The notes under the pieces are model-generated. The model saw only the letters and a program-made list of their open reading frames with translations, ran no database searches and was not told where the DNA came from. From Candidatus Krumholzibacteriia bacterium (GTDB lineage: Bacteria > Krumholzibacteriota > Krumholzibacteriia > JAJRXK01), in assembly GCA_035268685.1 (NCBI GenBank), contig DATFKK010000092.1:1-33625 (forward strand): 33,625 nt of DNA, in the 5' to 3' direction. Below, piece by piece: positions 8,586 to 16,949 of this stretch; within the stretch, counting starts at the first letter, position 1, and each line of letters begins with the position of its first letter. The position numbers and the translations under genes were made by a program.

Positions 8586-10729
8586 TTCAGGATCACCAGC
8601 TTTCCGCGCTGGATGTCGCCCGTCTCCAGGTTCTCGACCGCGTAGACGTACAGGCCCGGGGCGATCGCCCGTGTCTCCTCGGACATCACGTTCCACTCCA
8701 CCAGCGTGTCGTCGACACTGCGGTTCTGCAGCTGCACGATGCGCGTCCCGGCCAGGTTGTACACGTCGATGTTCGCGCGCGGCGGGACGTTCGCGAAGAA
8801 GATGCTGCGCCCCAGCTCCCGCGGCTCCCCGCTCGGGAAGCGGTTGTCGTACAGACTCGCCGCCCGGTAGGGATTGGGGTAGACGCTCACCGCGTCGCGC
8901 TCGCTCGCGTCGAGATCGGGGTTGGTCCCCGTGGGGCCACTGCCCGGGACCACCACCACCGAGTTCTCGTTGAAACCGCTCTCGAGCTCCGGCAGCCCCG
9001 CCCGCGGATCGGGCGCCGAGTAGCTCGTGACGGCGTAGCGGTACGGGAATCCGTTGAGCACGTTCCGGTCGACGAACACCCGCTGTCCGTCGACGAGCGG
9101 AGGCAATCCGGTGTTGAACCCTCGATCGTCGGACGTGCCGTCGACGTTCGTGTCGATGTCGAACTCGGCGATCAGCGCTGCCTGCTCGAAGGGGTCCTCG
9201 GTCACGACGTCACCGTCGATCCGGTAGATGCGGTAGCCCTGGAAGTCGGGCTCGTTGGTCAAAACGCTACGGTGGAACTCGGGTGAGGCCGTCGCCGGGT
9301 CGTAGGCTCCGGGCTCGGGACGCTCTCCGGGATCCCAGCGCAGCTCCACCGCGTTGCCCCGGGCCACCGCGTTCAGGTTCGGGCTGGGCGGACCCGACGG
9401 CAGCGTGAAGCCGTTGTCGAAGCTGAACTGGGCGATCGAGCTGTTGTTCAGCATCTCGTCGGCGTCGGCTCCGGCCACCATGGCGATCGCGAAGTTCGCG
9501 CTCTCGCCCGGGTTCAGGGCCGGCCACGGCCCGATCGAGAACATGCCGACCCAGTTGCCCTCCGAGGTGAAGTTCGTCGAGCCCTGGCCCTCACCCGGAC
9601 CGGCGTCGACGACCTGCTCCCCACACCCCTCCGAGAGGTCCGCGAGCAGATCCTCGAGCGGCCGTTCGGGCTCGCATCCCCGCATGTAGGCGTAACGGGC
9701 CGGATCGCCGTACTCCGCCTCGTTCGGGATGCCGCCGGTGCTGCTGTACTGCCACTGCCGATAGTTGAAGTAGGCGCCGTCGGGCGCGTCCGAGCCCAGG
9801 TAGCGGACGCCCGACCACGAGGTGGCGTCCCCACCGTCGCCGTCGGCGTCGATCCGGTAGACCACCCTCGCCGAGGGGTCGGCCTCCAACAGGCCGGGGT
9901 CGAAGAACTCGCTCGCCGTTTCCTGGGCGATCCGCTCCGGGCCCAGGTAGCCCTGGATGTCGCCGAAGAAGAGATCGCCACCGCTGGCCGGGAACTCGAG
10001 CTTGCCACGGTTCACGACGATCGGCTCGATGTACCAGCCCAGGTGCACGTTCTCGAGGAAACGATCGCCCACGTTGGTGACCTCGAAGAGCATGATCACG
10101 AAGGAATCGGCGAAGCGCGACGCGTAGCCCAGGATGTCACAGCGGACCTCCAGACCCATGGGCACGTGCGGATTCGTGATGCCGCTCTCGTCGCCGCCGG
10201 ACGCGCTCGTGTCGTTGTAGCGCAGGATGAAGTGCTCGTCGGCCAGCGCGTCGAGCCGGAAGTTCTGCTGCAGCGGATTGCGGCTGATCAGCAGGGCCGC
10301 CAGCGGATCCTCGATCACCTGGTCGTCGTCCCCGCCTTCGACCCGCACCGTCTGCGGCGAGAACTCGAATCCCGACGGTGACGACGACCCGGCGTCGAGC
10401 GTGGCGTCGACCACGCCCGCGCTCACCAGCGGCTGCCGCGTGAAACCGTCGATGGCGCCCACCCACAGTCCCGCGGACCAGAGGTGCTCCACCCCTGAAT
10501 TCAGCGGGAACTCGAAACTGGGCCGGCTGCTCTGCCCCGACCCGAACATCTCGCCGATGAAGCCACGGGTGGCGAAGGCCAGGCCGACGTTGCCGATGCT
10601 CACCACCCGCTTGTCGGTGGCGAATTTCAGATCGGAGTCGGTCTGGGCGGACGACGGCAGCGGCACCAGGCAGGCGGCACCGGTGACCACGCCCAGAGCG
10701 AAGGAGCAGAAGAGGGTGCGTTGGCGCAT
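8582..10729 (-). CDS. secreted protein with type IX-sorting/FlgD-like C-terminal domain
   Basis: The first gene of the five-gene operon, encoding 715 residues. A signal peptide (about 1-28, ending PLPSSA) is followed by roughly 480 residues of beta-rich sequence rich in Gly and Asp, without a domain I can name. A fibronectin-like segment follows (SPNLNAVARGNAVELRWDPG, then FQGYRIYRIDGD). The C-terminal domain at about 607-715 is typical of sorting or FlgD-Ig-like tails: VYPNPYR, NIDVYNLAGTRIVQL, APGLYVYAVEN and final GKLVILK. In Bacteroidetes such tails direct export through the type IX system and surface anchoring; whether this lineage uses them so is inference. The ATG at 10729 is preferred because the upstream extension lacks exported-protein features and would cross the promoter. 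No Shine-Dalgarno is evident. Three cysteines surround GCEPERP and GCGEQ. Confidence 0.8.
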   Translation of the reverse strand: MRQRTLFCSFALGVVTGAACLVPLPSSAQTDSDLKFATDKRVVSIGNVGLAFATRGFIGEMFGSGQSSRPSFEFPLNSGVEHLWSAGLWVGAIDGFTRQPLVSAGVVDATLDAGSSSPSGFEFSPQTVRVEGGDDDQVIEDPLAALLISRNPLQQNFRLDALADEHFILRYNDTSASGGDESGITNPHVPMGLEVRCDILGYASRFADSFVIMLFEVTNVGDRFLENVHLGWYIEPIVVNRGKLEFPASGGDLFFGDIQGYLGPERIAQETASEFFDPGLLEADPSARVVYRIDADGDGGDATSWSGVRYLGSDAPDGAYFNYRQWQYSSTGGIPNEAEYGDPARYAYMRGCEPERPLEDLLADLSEGCGEQVVDAGPGEGQGSTNFTSEGNWVGMFSIGPWPALNPGESANFAIAMVAGADADEMLNNSSIAQFSFDNGFTLPSGPPSPNLNAVARGNAVELRWDPGERPEPGAYDPATASPEFHRSVLTNEPDFQGYRIYRIDGDVVTEDPFEQAALIAEFDIDTNVDGTSDDRGFNTGLPPLVDGQRVFVDRNVLNGFPYRYAVTSYSAPDPRAGLPELESGFNENSVVVVPGSGPTGTNPDLDASERDAVSVYPNPYRAASLYDNRFPSGEPRELGRSIFFANVPPRANIDVYNLAGTRIVQLQNRSVDDTLVEWNVMSEETRAIAPGLYVYAVENLETGDIQRGKLVILK

Positions 10730-10772
10730 GGGAGGAAGCCGGGGGCTGCGGGTACCCGCGGGGAACGAGCGG

Positions 10773-10801
10773 AACTTAGGTCCCTGGTCGGGCGGTGTCA
10801 A
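10773..10801 (-). promoter_or_regulatory. sigma70-like promoter of the five-gene envelope operon
   Basis: On the minus strand a perfect TTGACA (10801-10796) is separated by exactly 17 nt from TAAGTT (10778-10773). The transcript would start about 37 nt before the ATG at 10729. The hexamers stand out in this very GC-rich DNA and lie immediately upstream of the first operon gene. Confidence 0.6.
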
Positions 10802-10820
10802 CGCGGCGGGGGAGTCGCGA

Positions 10821-10850
10821 CGAACGCCGGCCCCGGTGGACCGGCGTTCG
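10821..10850. repeat. perfect 10-bp inverted repeat upstream of the operon promoter
   Basis: CGAACGCCGG (10821-10830) and CCGGCGTTCG (10841-10850) are exact reverse complements around a 10-nt centre. It lies 20 nt upstream of the TTGACA box on the minus strand, so it could be an operator. It also lies downstream of the OB-fold gene, so it could equally be part of a double terminator. No T-tract follows on either strand. Confidence 0.5.
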
Positions 10851-10864
10851 CATGATGGAGCATG

Positions 10865-10895
10865 GGAGGCCACAGGGAAAGCCCCCGTGGCCTCC
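10865..10895 (-). terminator. hairpin terminator after the OB-fold protein gene
   Basis: GGAGGCCAC (10865-10873) and GTGGCCTCC (10887-10895) form a perfect 9-bp stem, extended inside by GGG/CCC pairs. It begins 15 nt after the stop codon of the minus-strand gene at 10911. There is no T-run, so it is either an atypical high-GC terminator or an RNA-stabilising 3' hairpin. Confidence 0.6.
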
Positions 10896-10910
10896 GGAAG
10901 CGTGATGTCC

Positions 10911-12848
10911 CTACTTCGTCAGGGTCATCTTCTGCACCTGCGCGGCCTCGCCGGCGAAGCGGAGACGCGCGAAGTACACGCCGCTGCTCACCGGAGTCCC
11001 GGTCTGGTCCACGCCCGTCCAGGTCCGCGCGTGCTCACCAGCCGGGAGCTCGCCCGCGGCCAGGGTGGTCACCTTGCGTCCGCGCGAGTCGAAGACCGCC
11101 AGCTCCACCTGACCCTGCTTGGCCAGGGAGAACCGGATCTCGCTGCGGGGGTTGAACGGGTTCGGGGCGATCGACTCGAACTTCGCCGACAGGGCGCGGT
11201 CGGACGGCGGGGCCGACACCGCGTCGGCCAGCACGATGTAGCTGTCGTTGATCGGCACGATCTCGTTCCGTGCGAAACGGGTGTCGAGAAGTCCGGTCAC
11301 GTACATCTCCTGGCCGACGACGCCGGTGATCGTGACGGCCGGGGCCGGATCGACGTACAGCGACGAGTCGCTGGCCGCGTCCTGCACCGTCCACTCGGCG
11401 CCGCCGAAGACCGTGTCGGCCACGGCCGCGCGCGGAGTGGCCACGATCACGCTCTCCCAGGCCTCGGTGGTGTCGAGCACGCTCGTGCTCAGCACCTGCA
11501 CCGGGGGCAGGTCGGCGCCGAACGACACGAAGTCGATCGATGCACCGCTCTGCGGCAGGATCTCGGTGATCCCGTTGAACTCGTCGATGAAGCCCGAGAT
11601 CCGGATCACGTCGCCCTGGAAGAAGGTGTTCGAGCCCGAGCCCTCGAACACGAAGATCCCGCTCCAGGGGCCGCCGGCCGGGTCGGCCACGGCGTAGTTC
11701 GAGGTCCCGCCGGCCTGCAGCTCGCCCGGGGCCGCGGTGACCACGGCCTCGATGTTCACCAGCTGGCCCACGAAGGCGCTGGCGTCGGTGCCGGGCTGCA
11801 GGGTCGACTGGATGTCGACGATCGAGGTGGTGCCCACGGCGACCTCGAGGAAGCTGGCCGGCGCACCACCGGGAAGCAGCGTGGTCTGCGCGGCGTCGTC
11901 GGTGGCCTCGATGTAGTACTCCACGCCGGCAGCACTGGTGCCCGGGATGGGAGCGCTCCAGGTGTCGCCGGTGGTGTTGACCATGGGCGTCGACGTGTAG
12001 CTCGTCGCTCCGCGGTCGCGGTAGAACAGGTTCACGGCGGTCAGCACGGCGTTGTCGGTGACCGTGGCCGAGATGGTGATCGGCTCGCCCGCCTCGGGCG
12101 TCCACGGATTCGGCACGACGTCGGTGACCTGCGGGAAGGGATTCCCGGGGTTCTCGATCAGGTCGGTCACGAACCGGGGCTTCATCTGCAGATTCGCGTT
12201 GAAGATCGAGATCGGAGCGACGATGCGGTACTCGTCGCCCTGCTCGATCGCACCGGTCTCGATGCCCGTCGTGGAGTCGATGAACACCGTGGCGGTGTCG
12301 CCGCTGGCGTTGGCCAGACCGAAGGTGCCCTGGTCCCAGGTGATCGCCGGATCGGCGTCGATGCCCGGACGGAACACCACGGTACCCTCGATGGCCGCCA
12401 GCCAGCCGAGGATCTCGTAGTCGGCGGCCGAGAGGTCGCCACTGCCGTCGTTGTCCACGAACTCCGAGATCGTGTACTCGATCGGATCGGGCACGGTGCC
12501 GTTGGTGATCACGGTGTAGCTGGTCGGCTCGATGTTGATCTCGCCACCGAAGGAACCGATGGTTCCGGTGACCTCGATCTCCTGGCCGAGCAGGAAGGTC
12601 GGCGCGCCGGGGTCGAAGAAGTTGATGCCACCGGTGGCGTCCTGGATGTAGTGGGTCCCGCTGTTCCAGGTTCCCTTCAGGGCGGTCAGCGTGCCACGGA
12701 TGGTGACGGTCGTCCCGGCGAAGGGCGACGCAGGGGCGCCGGCGGCCGAGTAGACCTGGATGTCGTCGATGGGGGTGATCTGCGCGGAGGCGGGCATGGC
12801 CGTCACGGCCAGCAGCCCGAGCAGAGCGAACGCACTGCGGAGCTTCAT
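10911..12848 (-). CDS. secreted multi-OB-fold protein with FlgD-like C-terminal domain
   Basis: A 645-residue exported protein. The signal peptide (1-22, ending MPASA) follows an ATG at 12848 with a GAGGAG Shine-Dalgarno about 10 nt upstream. The body has about four OB-fold-like modules, at roughly 42-115, 148-230, 357-442 and 462-540. They show the recurring pattern 'G..V.I.G.......YIQDATGGI..F......GQ.IEVTG.I..F.G...I'. They resemble the DUF5689/YhcR OB-folds that often flank exported nucleases. An Ig-like segment at about 238-320 separates two pairs, and no nuclease domain is present. The tail (552-645) has APNPFNP, VELAVFDSRGRKV and SSGVYFARL and ends QKMTLTK, a canonical FlgD-Ig/type IX sorting-like domain. 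It is a single-gene unit flanked by its own hairpin terminator and by a 341-nt divergent intergenic region. It may bind extracellular nucleic acid or polysaccharide (inference). Confidence 0.85.
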   Translation of the reverse strand: MKLRSAFALLGLLAVTAMPASAQITPIDDIQVYSAAGAPASPFAGTTVTIRGTLTALKGTWNSGTHYIQDATGGINFFDPGAPTFLLGQEIEVTGTIGSFGGEINIEPTSYTVITNGTVPDPIEYTISEFVDNDGSGDLSAADYEILGWLAAIEGTVVFRPGIDADPAITWDQGTFGLANASGDTATVFIDSTTGIETGAIEQGDEYRIVAPISIFNANLQMKPRFVTDLIENPGNPFPQVTDVVPNPWTPEAGEPITISATVTDNAVLTAVNLFYRDRGATSYTSTPMVNTTGDTWSAPIPGTSAAGVEYYIEATDDAAQTTLLPGGAPASFLEVAVGTTSIVDIQSTLQPGTDASAFVGQLVNIEAVVTAAPGELQAGGTSNYAVADPAGGPWSGIFVFEGSGSNTFFQGDVIRISGFIDEFNGITEILPQSGASIDFVSFGADLPPVQVLSTSVLDTTEAWESVIVATPRAAVADTVFGGAEWTVQDAASDSSLYVDPAPAVTITGVVGQEMYVTGLLDTRFARNEIVPINDSYIVLADAVSAPPSDRALSAKFESIAPNPFNPRSEIRFSLAKQGQVELAVFDSRGRKVTTLAAGELPAGEHARTWTGVDQTGTPVSSGVYFARLRFAGEAAQVQKMTLTK

Positions 12849-13189
12849 GTGGGAGTTCTCCTCAGGGGTCGATACGAGGGTAGCGACCCGCGCGAAGGGT
12901 ACGAACGCACGGGCCGAGGAGTGGGAGCGGCCGGATCGCATGGGTCGCGATCGAAAACCGTGCAACGGTACCACGAATGGACGCACGAAGCCATACGGGG
13001 AGACCGCTCCCATGGCGAACGAACGATGAAGATCCGGTGAGTCCGCACCCGCGGTCCCGGATCCGGCGCCGTCCGAGCGGGTTCCCCTCCGGTCCCACGG
13101 CCCCCGCTCTTCACGTAGCGGTTGCCGACGGGCGGCCCCGCTCCTAGTCTCCCCGGGCTCGCCGACCGCTCCACCGAGCCGAGGTCCCC
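12849..13189. other. 341-nt divergent intergenic region
   Basis: This lies between the minus-strand OB-fold gene and the plus-strand barrel gene and should hold both promoters. I see a plus-strand promoter candidate (listed separately). There is an inverted repeat GATCGC (12934-12939)/GCGATC (12947-12952) about 90 nt upstream of the OB-fold start, which could be an operator, and a small GGGAG/CTCCC hairpin at 12998-13011. No convincing minus-strand promoter and no coding sequence are visible. Confidence 0.45.
13122..13150 (+). promoter_or_regulatory. possible sigma70-like promoter of the barrel gene
   Basis: TTGCCG (13122-13127), a 17-nt spacer and TAGTCT (13145-13150) lie 40 nt ahead of the ATG at 13190. 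Four of six and three of six bases match the consensus, with ideal spacing. Confidence 0.4.
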
Positions 13190-13924
13190 ATGTCCGTCCG
13201 ATCCCGTTGCGTCCTGGCGATCTCCGCGCTCGCCCTCGTGCTTCCCGCGGCGTTCCCGGCCCCCGCCGCGGCCGACGCCTGGTACCGCCCTCGGATCGAG
13301 TTCGGCGCCGCCCCCACCTGGTTCGAACCGCTCGCCGACTTCGTGCGCTTCGAGCAGATCCCGGGCAGTGGAGTCCCGGAGCAGCGCACGATGGAGTACG
13401 AGAGCACGACCTTCACCTCGTTCCGAGTGGCCTTCGACCTCCATCCCGAGCTCCAGTTCGGCTGGACGCGGGCGTGGGCCTCGACCCCGCTGCGGTTCGA
13501 GATCGACGGGCAGGAGCTCGAGACCGGCGATCTGAACGATGGCCAGCCGATCGTCGTGCCCGACTTCGACCTGACCGTCGATCTGCTGACCTTCCGATGG
13601 TGGCCGGACCGCACCCGCTGGAACGGCATCGGGCCCGTGGTGCAGCTCGGCGCCGGGCGCATCGCGCAGGACCAGCAGGGCGAGTTCGGCCCGGACTCGC
13701 AGATCCGGACCTTCGACTGGAGCGACGACGACTTCGCACTGGTCGCGGGCGCCGGCCTCGAGGGCGCCTGGAAGCGCGTGAAGGCCGGGGTGGGTATCGA
13801 TGTCGTCCGCTGGCGCTTCGAAGCGCCCGAGGAGGACGTCAACGGCAACCCCACGAGTGAGACGATTCCCGACGACGTCGCACTGGCCTGGATGCTGACC
13901 GGCCGGCTGTCGTTCCGGTTCTGA
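13190..13924 (+). CDS. small outer-membrane beta-barrel protein
   Basis: A 244-residue exported protein of the generic eight- to ten-strand barrel type. The signal peptide spans about residues 1-28 (ending APAAA). The mature protein is made of short alternating strands with aromatic girdle residues (FGAAPTWFEPL, LQFGWTRAW, LLTFRWWPDRTRW, VVQLGAGRI, KAGVGIDVVRWRF). It ends LSFRF, the C-terminal phenylalanine signature recognised by the BAM machinery. The GAGGT ahead of the ATG is a modest ribosome site. The gene stands alone: its left neighbour is divergent, and the oligopeptidase gene converges on it with only 13 nt between the two stop codons. I cannot assign a substrate; a structural or OmpW-like role is possible. 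Confidence 0.8.
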   Translation: MSVRSRCVLAISALALVLPAAFPAPAAADAWYRPRIEFGAAPTWFEPLADFVRFEQIPGSGVPEQRTMEYESTTFTSFRVAFDLHPELQFGWTRAWASTPLRFEIDGQELETGDLNDGQPIVVPDFDLTVDLLTFRWWPDRTRWNGIGPVVQLGAGRIAQDQQGEFGPDSQIRTFDWSDDDFALVAGAGLEGAWKRVKAGVGIDVVRWRFEAPEEDVNGNPTSETIPDDVALAWMLTGRLSFRF

Positions 13925-13937
13925 TCGGCGGCCCGGC

Positions 13938-15983
13938 TCAGCGGGTCAGCACGCTCTCCGCGCGTTCGATCAGGTAGGCGTACTGCAGGGCGATCTCGCG
14001 GTAACGGTCGTACCGCCCCGACGCCCCGCCGTGGCCCGCGCTCATGTCCGTGCGCAGCAGCAGCAGGTTGTCGTCGGTCTTCGTGGTGCGCAGCTTCGCC
14101 ACCCACTTCGCCGGCTCCCAGTACTGCACCTGCGAGTCGTGCAGACCCGTCATCACGAGCATGTGCGGATACTCCTGCGCTCGCACGTTGTCGTAGGGCG
14201 AGTACGACAGCATGCGCTCGAAGGCGTCCTTCTCGTGCGGGTTGCCCCACTCGTCGTATTCGCCGGTGGTCAGCGGGATGGAGTCGTCGAGCATGGTGGT
14301 GACCACGTCGACGAAGGGCACCTGGACGACCGCTCCCGCGAACAGATCGGGGCGCTCGTTCACCACGCAGCCGACCAACATGCCGCCAGCGCTGCCGCCC
14401 CAGCAGAACAGCCGGTCGGAGTCGGTGAACTCCTCGGCGATCAGGGCCTCGGCACCGTCGATGAAGTCGTGGAAGGTGTTCCACTTGTGTTCCTGCCGGC
14501 CCTGCTCGTACCAGTGCCGGCCCATTTCGCTGCCGCCACGGACGTGGGCGATCGCGAAGATCCAGCCCCGGTCGAGCAGGCTGATCCGGGCAGGCGAGAA
14601 TCCGGCATCGAGCGAGATGCCGTAGGAACCGTAGCCGTACAGGACGCAGGGCGCCGATCCGTCGCGAGCCGTGTCGCGACGACGGACCAGCGAGATGGGA
14701 ACCCGGGCACCGTCGCGCGCGGTCGCCCACACGCGTTCGGTGGTGTAGGCCGCGGAATCGAAGCCGCCGCCGATGGGCTGCACCTTCAGGACCCTCCGCT
14801 CACCGGTGGCCAGGTCGAACTCGAGGGTCGAGGGCGGCGTGCCCATCGAGCTGTACTGCACGCGAACACTCGGCAGGTCGGGTTCCAGGTTGATCCCCAG
14901 GCCGGCCTCGTAGACGGCGTCCTGGAACTCGAGCGCGCGCTGTTCCTGGCCGTCGTGGTCGAGCACTCGCAGGCGGCGCAGGGCGTCGCGGCGCTCGACG
15001 GCCACCATGTGGTCGCGGAACAACACCACGCCGCCGAAGAGCACGTCGTCGCGGTGCCCGACGACCTCCTCCCACGCCTGCTTGCCGTGATCGTCGACCG
15101 GCGCCCGCAACAGCCGGAAGTTGCGAGCGTTCTCGTTGCTCGTGATCCACCACCAGTCGCCGTAATGGTCCACGTCGTATTCGTGTTCGCCTTCACGGGG
15201 CAGGAACACGCTCCAGTCGTCGTGCGGACGGTCGGCGGGCAGATACCGGACCTCGCTGCGCAGGGTGGTGTCGCACACGATCAGCACGAAGCGGCGCGAG
15301 GTGGTCTTGCCCAGACTCACGTAGTAGGTCTCGTCGGTGTCGTGGAAGACGCACTCGTCGTCGGCGGGATCGGCGCCGAGCACGTGCCGGAACACCCGAT
15401 CGGGACGGAGGGTCTGCGGATCCTTCCGCGTGTAGAAGATGGTGCGCCCGTCCTCGGCCCATGCGATGTCGCCGCTGGTGCCCTCGATGCGGTCGGGCAG
15501 GTCCTCGCCCGTGTCCAGGCGTCGGAAGCGGATCTCGTACAGCCGGCGACCCACGGTGTCCACGGCGTAGGCCAGCAGGTCCTGGTCGGCTCCGATGGCC
15601 CGGGCGCCCACGTCGCAGTAGTCCAGGCCCGCGGCCACGGCGTTCTCGTCGAGGACCAGGGAATCGGGACCATCGACAGCCGGTCGGCGGAAGTGGATCG
15701 GGTAGTCCTTGCCGTCCTCCGTGCGCGACAGGTACCAGTGGTCGCGGATCCTCACCGGGACCGACGTGTCGTCCTGGGGAATCCGCTCGCGGAGCTCGTG
15801 GAACAGGGCCTCCCGGAGCTCCTCGCCCGAGGCCAGCACCGAGGCGGTGTAGGCGTTCTCGGCCTCGAGGTACCGGACGACGTCGGGGTCGTCACGTCGA
15901 TTCAGCCAGAACCAGTCGTCCTGACGGACGACACCGTGGTGTTCGAGCCGGTGCGGCCGGCGAGGCGCAGAGGGTGGTTGCAC
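13938..15983 (-). CDS. ptrB: oligopeptidase B (protease II), prolyl oligopeptidase family S9A
   Basis: A cytoplasmic serine peptidase that cleaves short peptides after Arg or Lys. The 681-residue length is nearly that of the E. coli enzyme (686). The N-terminal half is the seven-bladed propeller that screens substrate size, and the C-terminal half is the alpha/beta-hydrolase. The catalytic triad is complete: Ser531 in GGSAGG, Asp616 in TGLHDSQV and His651 in SAGHGG, each one residue off the E. coli positions. Glu575 in TTGEYDEWGNP matches the S1-pocket glutamate that gives basic specificity. I chose a GTG start (15983) because the family N-terminus (PHRLEHHG, then DDWFWL, LEAENAY) begins right after it and a perfect GGAGGT lies 7 nt upstream; no ATG is available nearby. 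There is no signal peptide. The gene is divergent from map; a weak TGGTCG-N17-TACTGT promoter may lie in the gap. Confidence 0.95.
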   Translation of the reverse strand: MQPPSAPRRPHRLEHHGVVRQDDWFWLNRRDDPDVVRYLEAENAYTASVLASGEELREALFHELRERIPQDDTSVPVRIRDHWYLSRTEDGKDYPIHFRRPAVDGPDSLVLDENAVAAGLDYCDVGARAIGADQDLLAYAVDTVGRRLYEIRFRRLDTGEDLPDRIEGTSGDIAWAEDGRTIFYTRKDPQTLRPDRVFRHVLGADPADDECVFHDTDETYYVSLGKTTSRRFVLIVCDTTLRSEVRYLPADRPHDDWSVFLPREGEHEYDVDHYGDWWWITSNENARNFRLLRAPVDDHGKQAWEEVVGHRDDVLFGGVVLFRDHMVAVERRDALRRLRVLDHDGQEQRALEFQDAVYEAGLGINLEPDLPSVRVQYSSMGTPPSTLEFDLATGERRVLKVQPIGGGFDSAAYTTERVWATARDGARVPISLVRRRDTARDGSAPCVLYGYGSYGISLDAGFSPARISLLDRGWIFAIAHVRGGSEMGRHWYEQGRQEHKWNTFHDFIDGAEALIAEEFTDSDRLFCWGGSAGGMLVGCVVNERPDLFAGAVVQVPFVDVVTTMLDDSIPLTTGEYDEWGNPHEKDAFERMLSYSPYDNVRAQEYPHMLVMTGLHDSQVQYWEPAKWVAKLRTTKTDDNLLLLRTDMSAGHGGASGRYDRYREIALQYAYLIERAESVLTR

Positions 15984-16091
15984 GGGCGAGACCTCCGGGC
16001 AGGGCGTGCAGGATCGCAGTACAGTAGCCGACGTTCGGCCGCGCGACCAGCATCGGCCCGGATCCGGCTGGATCCCGGGCCGCGGCGACGA

Positions 16092-16120
16092 TTGACGAAG
16101 CCTCGCGCGGGGCCTATCCA
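16092..16120 (+). promoter_or_regulatory. sigma70-like promoter of map
   Basis: TTGACG (16092-16097), a 17-nt spacer and TATCCA (16115-16120) lie about 50 nt ahead of the map start codon. The -35 box matches five of six consensus bases. It resembles the promoter of the five-gene operon in box sequence and spacing. Confidence 0.6.
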
Positions 16121-16170
16121 TTGCGGACTGCCGGTCGCGCCGCGACCGCGTCCCCGGGGGAGGCCGACGG

Positions 16171-16926
16171 ATGATCGCGAGGAAGTCGCGCGAAGAGATC
16201 GAGACCATGCGGGAATCGTGCCGTCTGGCCGCCCGGACACTCGACCACATCGAACCGCACATCCGGCCCGGGGTGAGCACGGCCGAGATCAACCGCATCG
16301 CCCACGAGTTCATCGTGGGACACGGAGCGTATCCGTCTCCTCTGAACTACCACGGCTTCCCGAAATCGGTCTGCACCTCCCGGAACGAGGTGATCTGCCA
16401 CGGAATTCCCGACGAACACGACGTGATCGAGGACGGAGACATCGTCAACGTCGACGTCACCACCTATCTGAACAAGTTCCACGGCGACACCAACCGGACC
16501 TTTCTCGCCGGAAACGTCAGCGACGAGGCGCGGGAGCTCGTCCGGGTCACGCACGAATGCCTCATGCGAAGCATCGAGGTGGTCCGGCCCGGTGCCCACC
16601 TCGGAGACATCGGCCACGCGATCCAGACCCACGCCGAGGCGCACGGGTACTCGGTGGTGCGTGACTACTGCGGCCACGGCATCGGCTACGAGTTCCACGA
16701 GGACCCGCAGGTCCTCCACTACGGCAAGCCGGGCACCGGGGTCCGTCTGGAGGAAGGGATGACCTTCACCATCGAGCCCATGATCAACATGGGCACCGAC
16801 AAGTCGAAGGTCCTCGCCGACCGGTGGACGGTGATCACCGCCGACGGCAAGCTCTCCGCCCAGTTCGAACACACGATCGCCGTCACCGCCGACGGTTTCG
16901 AGATCCTCACCCTGCTCGACGACTGA
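16171..16926 (+). CDS. map: methionine aminopeptidase, type I
   Basis: A cytoplasmic enzyme that removes the initiator methionine from new proteins. The 251 residues match the short type Ia form without an N-terminal zinc-finger extension. All five metal ligands are present: Asp95 (VNVDVT), Asp106 (HGDTNRT), His169 (CGHGIG), Glu202 (TIEPM) and Glu233 (QFEHT). His77 in VICHGIP and His176 in EFHEDP correspond to the conserved substrate-contact histidines. A GGGGGAGG ribosome site lies 7 nt before the ATG. The gene is monocistronic, with a good promoter upstream and a strong hairpin terminator downstream, and is not in the usual ribosomal-protein/secY setting. Its head-to-head partner is another peptidase, ptrB, and both act in peptide turnover. 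Confidence 0.97.
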   Translation: MIARKSREEIETMRESCRLAARTLDHIEPHIRPGVSTAEINRIAHEFIVGHGAYPSPLNYHGFPKSVCTSRNEVICHGIPDEHDVIEDGDIVNVDVTTYLNKFHGDTNRTFLAGNVSDEARELVRVTHECLMRSIEVVRPGAHLGDIGHAIQTHAEAHGYSVVRDYCGHGIGYEFHEDPQVLHYGKPGTGVRLEEGMTFTIEPMINMGTDKSKVLADRWTVITADGKLSAQFEHTIAVTADGFEILTLLDD

Positions 16927-16949
16927 GGCAGCCACTCGGATCCCTACGC

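Noticed and set aside
4168-10729. SusCD-type polysaccharide utilisation locus
   Set aside because: The receptor has a SusC-like domain order, but neither lipoprotein looks like the helical SusD and no glycoside hydrolase, sulfatase or regulator is nearby.
10227-13040. 937-codon plus-strand frame opposite the sorting-domain and OB-fold genes
   Set aside because: It runs through two genes, two hairpins and a promoter on the other strand and shows no protein family features.
14031-16664. 877-codon plus-strand reading frame across oligopeptidase B and map
   Set aside because: It is out of frame with map and antisense to ptrB; both real genes have complete catalytic residues.
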